NCBI RefSeq assembly: GCF_004362515.1
Contig: NZ_SNXU01000001.1
Location: 7,006,001 to 7,070,000, forward strand
Source of the DNA: Actinokineospora alba
GTDB taxonomy: Bacteria > Actinomycetota > Actinomycetes > Mycobacteriales > Pseudonocardiaceae
Length of the DNA stretch: 64,000 bases
Reading direction: 5' to 3'
Shown here: one piece after another, positions 60,486 through 64,000 of the stretch
How the letters are laid out: each line of letters starts with the position of its first letter
How positions within the stretch are numbered: position 1 is the first letter of the stretch
Notes under the pieces: generated by a model
Database searches by the model: none
What the model saw: only the letters and a program-made list of their open reading frames with translations
What the model was told of the DNA's origin: nothing
Made by a program: the position numbers and the translations under genes

Positions 60486-60700
60486 CGGGCACTCTCCCGC
60501 AGCCGGATCGCCTGCATCGGGCAGTTCCGCGCGGCGGCGGCGGCCGCGGTTTCGTCGGCCGGGTCGATCCGCCTGCCGTGCCGGAGCCGGTTGTCGCTGA
60601 GCCGGAACACCTCGGGCGCCTCGGCGACGCAGATCCCGTACAACTCGCACCGGTCGTTGTCGACGCGCACCACCGTGGCACGTCCGCGTCCGCGTCTCAT
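60482..60700 (-). CDS. Single-cluster 3Fe-4S-type ferredoxin
   Basis: 72 residues. Ligands are CELYGIC (CxxxxxC) and a C-terminal NCPMQAI. The middle cysteine position of a 4Fe-4S cluster is absent, as in many actinobacterial P450-type 3Fe-4S ferredoxins. The basic N-terminus (RRGRGRATVVRV) is unusual. It lies between reductase and membrane cytochrome genes, so electrons would pass from NAD(P)H via FAD to this protein and then onward. Confidence 0.9.
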   Translation of the reverse strand: MRRGRGRATVVRVDNDRCELYGICVAEAPEVFRLSDNRLRHGRRIDPADETAAAAAARNCPMQAIRLRESAR

Positions 60701-61275
60701 ACGTTCTCCGTCTCCACTCCGAGTCGTTCGAGCGTGTGCGCGGGCAGGGCGCGCAGCACCGCCAAGGTGACGGCCGGGACGAGCAGGGTGATCCCGCCCA
60801 GCCACAGCACCGAGAGGTGGCCGTTGGCCACGGCGCCCAGCAGGGAATGCAGTGCGCCCAAGGGAATCGCGAGGTACGCCGTGCGATGCAGCCACGCCCA
60901 GCGGCGGTAGGCGGTCCACCCGTGCAGGCACGCGCTGAGCGCGATGGCGACCATCAGGTACAGCGACACCACGCCGAGCCCGTGCCGGACGTTGGGGACA
61001 AGCAGATAGTCGATCGGCATCGGTCCGCTTGGCAGGAACCGGAAGCACACCGCGTGCACCACGGCGAACACGATCGTCAGCGTCCCCAGGGACAGGTGCG
61101 CGGCGCGCATCGCCTTGCGGCTGACCGCGTGCCGCCCCCACCCGGTGACCGTCATGACGCCCAGGCACAGGGTCAGGCACATGAGCCCGTAGGCGAAGCG
61201 CGCGCTGAGCGCCGCGACCGCCCGCACGCCGGGTTCCTCCGCCGCCTGGGCGAGCAGGTCAGCAGGTGCGGCCAC
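60697..61275 (-). CDS. Ferric-reductase-like transmembrane cytochrome
   Basis: 192 residues with about five to six transmembrane helices. Histidines lie on helices in AHLSLGTLTIVFAVVHAVCF and in SACLHGWTAY and WLHRTAYLAIPLGALHSLLG, the expected b-heme ligands of the ferric-reductase-like (MsrQ/Nox) fold. There is no fused FAD/NAD domain. The soluble ferredoxin and reductase encoded next to it could replace one. The GTG start overlaps the DUF1996 gene by 17 bases. Confidence 0.87.
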   Translation of the reverse strand: MAAPADLLAQAAEEPGVRAVAALSARFAYGLMCLTLCLGVMTVTGWGRHAVSRKAMRAAHLSLGTLTIVFAVVHAVCFRFLPSGPMPIDYLLVPNVRHGLGVVSLYLMVAIALSACLHGWTAYRRWAWLHRTAYLAIPLGALHSLLGAVANGHLSVLWLGGITLLVPAVTLAVLRALPAHTLERLGVETENV

Positions 61276-62242
61276 TGTTGACGCACCTCACCACGTCACC
61301 CATCTGCGCGCGGTTCATCAGCAGGTGGACGAAGCCGTGGTCGGAGTCGGGCCGGTGGTTCTCCTGCGGGAACCCGTCGAGCGCGAACCCCTGGGCCACA
61401 TTGGCTTTCGCCGGGACCGCGTACTCGACGGTCATGTCCAGCTGCGGGATCGCGACCGTGTTGCGCGGGCACCGACCGGAGCTGTCGGGGAACCTGACGT
61501 GGTCGCGGTGGTTGGCGCTGTCGAGGCTGCGGCCGTCCCAGCAGCTCGGGTACTCCAGCAGCCGCACGACACTGCGTCCGCGCGGGCAGACCGGGTACTT
61601 GGCCGTGGTCCGGTCCTCGAATCCTTTGCAAGTCCAGCTGACCCGGACGTTGCCCGGACCGTTCTCCCCCGGTTTGGCGTCGCCGGTGGTCATCCGCAGT
61701 CCCTGTGGCGCGGCCACGACCTGCTGGAACCGGTTGCCGCGGAACAACAAGGTGACCCTGCCGTCGAGGATCGCGCCGAGGTTCCCGTCCTTCCCGCCGC
61801 CGGGCTGACCGGCGTCGTCGCCGTTGCGGGTCAGGTCGCGCAGCACCGGCCACAGGTAGGACGACTTGTCGCCGGTCACGCACGTGGTCCCGCCGCGCAG
61901 CAGGGACCGGTCGTTGGAGCGGCCGTTGGTGGTGAGGTTCCCGACGTGGTCGTGCTGGTGCTGGGCAGCGTTCACCACGCCCGGCGCGGCGATGTGGTTG
62001 TCGGAGTTGCGGTGTTTCTCCTCGTTGTTCCCGCACTTGTTGACGAACGAGCCCGGCGACGCCCGCCGTTCGATCCGAACCTTGTTCGGCCGGACCTTCG
62101 TGATGTCGACGTAGAACGCCTTCTGTGGGGCCGTGCCGGTGCCGGGACCGCCGCCGTGGGCGCGGGCGATGCCGATGCCCGCCGCCGAACCGCCGACGAC
62201 GAGCGCGGCGACCGCGAGTGCCGTCCAGTGCTTGACCTTCAT
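61259..62242 (-). CDS. Secreted DUF1996 protein
   Basis: 327 residues with a signal peptide (ALAVAALVVGGSAAGIGIARAHG). The DUF1996 signature EYPSCWDGRSLDSANHRDHVRFP is clear, with paired cysteines (NKCGNN, TTCVTG, SWTCKG, YPVCPRG, GRCPRN, VRCVNSGRTC). DUF1996 occurs in fungi and actinomycetes and has no known reaction. It shares ATGA overlap with the DUF4142 gene, so it is part of the redox operon. Confidence 0.9.
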   Translation of the reverse strand: MKVKHWTALAVAALVVGGSAAGIGIARAHGGGPGTGTAPQKAFYVDITKVRPNKVRIERRASPGSFVNKCGNNEEKHRNSDNHIAAPGVVNAAQHQHDHVGNLTTNGRSNDRSLLRGGTTCVTGDKSSYLWPVLRDLTRNGDDAGQPGGGKDGNLGAILDGRVTLLFRGNRFQQVVAAPQGLRMTTGDAKPGENGPGNVRVSWTCKGFEDRTTAKYPVCPRGRSVVRLLEYPSCWDGRSLDSANHRDHVRFPDSSGRCPRNTVAIPQLDMTVEYAVPAKANVAQGFALDGFPQENHRPDSDHGFVHLLMNRAQMGDVVRCVNSGRTC

Positions 62243-63027
62243 GTCCTGGTTCCTTCCATCTCGTTGACTGCGAACGATCCGACAGCGGGCGGCGCGGCCT
62301 TCCCGCGCGAGCGGCGCAGCCAGGCGATGAGCAGCACCACCAGCGCGGACTCGGCGAACACCAGCAGCCCGACCAGGGCGAACACCCGGGCGTCGGCCCG
62401 CAGCTCGGTGTCGAAGGAGGTGCCCGCGAGCGGCTCGGCGATCGTGGTGAAATCCACCAGCCCGGTCTTCTCCAGCAGGTTCTGGTGCCGCAGCACCGCC
62501 TGGTTCGCGATGGACGCGAGGTCGCGCACCTCGGCGTTGCGGCTGCCGCCGCGCACCTGGGCGATGGTCACCAGGACCGAGCCGTGGGCCTGCCGCAGGC
62601 GGTTGGCGAAGATCTGGTCGAACTCCTCGGGGCTGCCCGCCGCCCGCAGCTCCGCCAGCCAGCCCTGCTGCGATTCGTTCGGCTCGTCCGGCAGCGGGAC
62701 CCGCAGTTTCGCCGCGGACTGCCGCACCGCGACGTCGAGCTGCCCGTGGTCGACCATGAGCGTCATCCCGAGCGCCTGGATCTTCGGGTTGCGTGAGACC
62801 TCGCGGGCGATCTCACCCGCGGGTCCCTCCCAGAGGCCCGCCCGGCGCGCGGCACGCAGCAGCTCCACGTCGGCGGCGCCGAGCGGACCCCATTCGGTCG
62901 GTCGCGGCTCGGGGTTCCGCGACTCGACGAGGATTGTGGGCACCAGCCCCACCGCGACCACCGCGAGGAGCAGCACGGCGGCGACCGCGGCGAGGACCCG
63001 TCTGGGCCCGCTAACGATTGACCGCAC
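62239..63027 (-). CDS. DUF4142 membrane-anchored protein
   Basis: 262 residues. An N-terminal signal/anchor is at 10-32, then a ferritin-like helical DUF4142 domain (GPLGAADVELLRAARRAGLWE, MVDHGQLDVAVRQ, FANRLRQAHGSVL). A C-terminal transmembrane helix (VFALVGLLVFAESALVVLLIAWL) is followed by a basic tail. Most DUF4142 proteins are periplasmic with unknown role. The extra C-terminal anchor keeps this one at the membrane. GTG 63027 overlaps the lipoprotein stop by 17 bases. Confidence 0.87.
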   Translation of the reverse strand: MRSIVSGPRRVLAAVAAVLLLAVVAVGLVPTILVESRNPEPRPTEWGPLGAADVELLRAARRAGLWEGPAGEIAREVSRNPKIQALGMTLMVDHGQLDVAVRQSAAKLRVPLPDEPNESQQGWLAELRAAGSPEEFDQIFANRLRQAHGSVLVTIAQVRGGSRNAEVRDLASIANQAVLRHQNLLEKTGLVDFTTIAEPLAGTSFDTELRADARVFALVGLLVFAESALVVLLIAWLRRSRGKAAPPAVGSFAVNEMEGTRT

Positions 63028-63517
63028 TGGAATCCTCCAGCACCGTGGTGATCTCGGCCTTGCCGCCGGTGGCGCCGACCACGAACCACTCGGCGTCGCG
63101 CCCGGTCATCTCACCGGGCATGGAGTCCCCGGCGAAGGTGTAGAGCGGCCTGCCCGCCAGCGTGGCCTGCTTCGGCCCGCCCGGTCGGTCGACGGACCCG
63201 ACCATGGACTGGTCGAGATCGGTGATCTTGAGGTCTTCGGTGAACGGCACCGGCCGCCAGGTCTCCGCGCACTTGCCCGTGCACGCTGACCTGGCCGGAC
63301 TTGTCTTGTCGCGCACGAATCCGTAGACCGTGCGCCCGTTGCCGTCCACGACGATGGGACCGCTGTTGAAGCCGCGCACCAGTTGCAACCCGGCGGGGCG
63401 TGGCTGCGCGGCAACGAGTTCGACGTGGTGTCCCCGGCGTTCCTTGGGCTTGGCTTCGTCGCCGCCGTGGCATCCCGCCACAGCGAACGCCAGGCCCACC
63501 AGCATGACCGCTTTCAT
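63011..63517 (-). CDS. Lipoprotein with one COG4315-type repeat
   Basis: 168 residues with lipobox AVAGC near residue 17, so a lipid-anchored outer-face protein. The single repeat has TVYGFVRDK (YxFxxD), the CxxxC pair ACTGKCAETWRP and AGRPLYTFAGD. ATG 63517 has GGAGGTCGGA upstream. It is the first gene of the ECF redox operon, 38 bases after the candidate -10. It is related to the last gene of the operon, which has two such repeats. Confidence 0.88.
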   Translation of the reverse strand: MKAVMLVGLAFAVAGCHGGDEAKPKERRGHHVELVAAQPRPAGLQLVRGFNSGPIVVDGNGRTVYGFVRDKTSPARSACTGKCAETWRPVPFTEDLKITDLDQSMVGSVDRPGGPKQATLAGRPLYTFAGDSMPGEMTGRDAEWFVVGATGGKAEITTVLEDSSAVNR

Positions 63518-63555
63518 TCCGACCTCCGCGCTGCCGTCTTGGGTCTGTGCAAGGA

Positions 63556-63583
63556 CGTACGAGCGGGGACTCATTACGGTTTA
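63556..63583 (-). promoter_or_regulatory. ECF-type promoter of the redox operon
   Basis: On the minus strand TAAACC (63583-63578) and CGTACG (63561-63556) are separated by 16 bases. This is the AACC-N16-CGT layout of ECF sigma promoters (the M. tuberculosis SigL consensus is similar) and matches the site at 57879-57906. Confidence 0.65.
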
Positions 63584-63590
63584 AAGAAAG

Positions 63591-63623
63591 TGAGCGCCCC
63601 CGCGGAGTTCGCGGGGGCGCTCA
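63591..63623 (-). terminator. Terminator of the subtilisin-like gene
   Basis: 13-bp perfect arms TGAGCGCCCCCGC (63591-63603) and its complement (63611-63623) around GGAGTTC. The minus strand then reads CTTTCTTTAA, a T-rich tail. Confidence 0.85.
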
Positions 63624-63637
63624 CTGGTCGGGTTTGG

Positions 63638-64000
63638 TCAGCCGGTGAAGAGCAGGCGGTTAGGGGTGCCCGGACTGGCGTTCTGGATGCGGTTCCTGGT
63701 CGCGGAGCGCACTAGCTCGCGTTGGACCCGTGCGGGCGAGGCTTGCGGGTCGGTGGCCAGGATCAGCGCGGCCGCGCCCGTGACGTGCGGTGTCGCCATG
63801 GAGGTGCCGCTCAGTGTCGCGATTTCGCCATCGAGGAACGATGACGGGATGTCGACACCGGGCGCGTAAAGGTCCACGGCTGGGCCGAAGTTCGAGAACA
63901 CCGCCTGGTTGTCGTCGGCGTCGGACGCGGCCACGGTGATCGCCTCGACCACCCGGGCGGGCGAGGTCTCCCCCGCGTCCTCGCCGTCGTTGCCCGCCGC
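63638..64000 (-). CDS. Subtilisin-family (S8) serine protease, C-terminal part
   Basis: The last 120 residues of an S8 peptidase, entering from outside the window. AAGND near the cut end is the oxyanion-hole asparagine region. GTSMATPHVTGAAALIL holds the catalytic serine. The Asp and His of the triad lie outside. It ends shortly after the catalytic domain, with no C-terminal extension. It is presumably secreted. Confidence 0.9.
   Translation of the reverse strand, partial: AAGNDGEDAGETSPARVVEAITVAASDADDNQAVFSNFGPAVDLYAPGVDIPSSFLDGEIATLSGTSMATPHVTGAAALILATDPQASPARVQRELVRSATRNRIQNASPGTPNRLLFTG

Overview
The window is high-GC DNA, densely coded on both strands, with many GTG starts and long runs of genes joined by 4-base ATGA/GTGA overlaps. 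This is typical of an actinomycete. The gene families (SAM-methyltransferase PF04672, TIGR03084, AtuA-type acyl-CoA operons, ECF sigma with zinc anti-sigma, ScoMcrA-like nuclease, many TetR regulators) suggest a Pseudonocardiales-like soil actinobacterium. That placement is inference, not proof. No rRNA, tRNA, CRISPR array, phage or insertion sequence with a transposase was seen, so this looks like chromosomal catabolic territory.

Layout. 1-6.5 kb: a minus-strand Liv-type ABC uptake operon (LivF, LivG, LivH, LivM, LivK) followed by an acyl-CoA ligase cut by the window edge. It is interrupted between livF and livG by a perfectly periodic 45-bp x 12 minisatellite. A GAF histidine kinase/NarL-type response regulator pair diverges from it. 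8.5-14.8 kb: a broken PARG-like gene, OsmC, a membrane protein, secreted endonuclease I, a small secreted protein, a GMC oxidoreductase with a KstR-type operator, and an isochorismatase-fold protein lacking catalytic residues. 14.8-15.8 kb: non-coding, with 52-bp repeats and two nested MITE-like palindromes in inverted orientation. 15.8-25.5 kb: fatty acid desaturase, TetR/DUF4267, two DUF202 membrane proteins, a secreted beta-propeller, an orphan phosphorothioate-type restriction nuclease, a PAS-GGDEF-(degenerate EAL) protein and a methyltransferase.

25.6-33.2 kb holds a nearly continuous purine-catabolism operon: OHCU decarboxylase, HIU hydrolase, uricase, the three xanthine dehydrogenase subunits, 8-oxoguanine/guanine-type deaminase and an alpha/beta hydrolase. 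Together these convert guanine-type purines through xanthine and urate to allantoin. 33.3-35.7 kb has an XRE/flavoprotein pair and two small proteins. 35.7-41.8 kb is a fatty-acid locus (FadB, FadA) divergent from a double-headed TetR regulator and a cytochrome P450. 41.8-47.8 kb is a mixture of regulators and small enzymes (phosphotransferase, TetR, PP2C, MerR-thioredoxin, TetR/DUF6463, DinB-like, VOC).

47.8-56.8 kb is a seven-gene acyl-CoA catabolic operon: TIGR03084, AtuA, acyl-CoA dehydrogenase, carboxyltransferase, biotin carboxylase-BCCP, acyl-CoA dehydrogenase, TetR. A strong palindromic operator lies at its head and its own TetR gene at its tail. 56.9-63.6 kb is the most interesting region: a stitched operon coding a YxFxxD-repeat lipoprotein, DUF4142, DUF1996, a ferric-reductase-like cytochrome, a ferredoxin, an FAD reductase, an ECF sigma factor, its zinc anti-sigma factor and a second YxFxxD lipoprotein. 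Two matching AACC-N16-CGTA promoters precede the two lipoprotein genes. I read it as an ECF-controlled transmembrane electron-export or envelope-redox module. The window ends inside a subtilisin-like protease gene.
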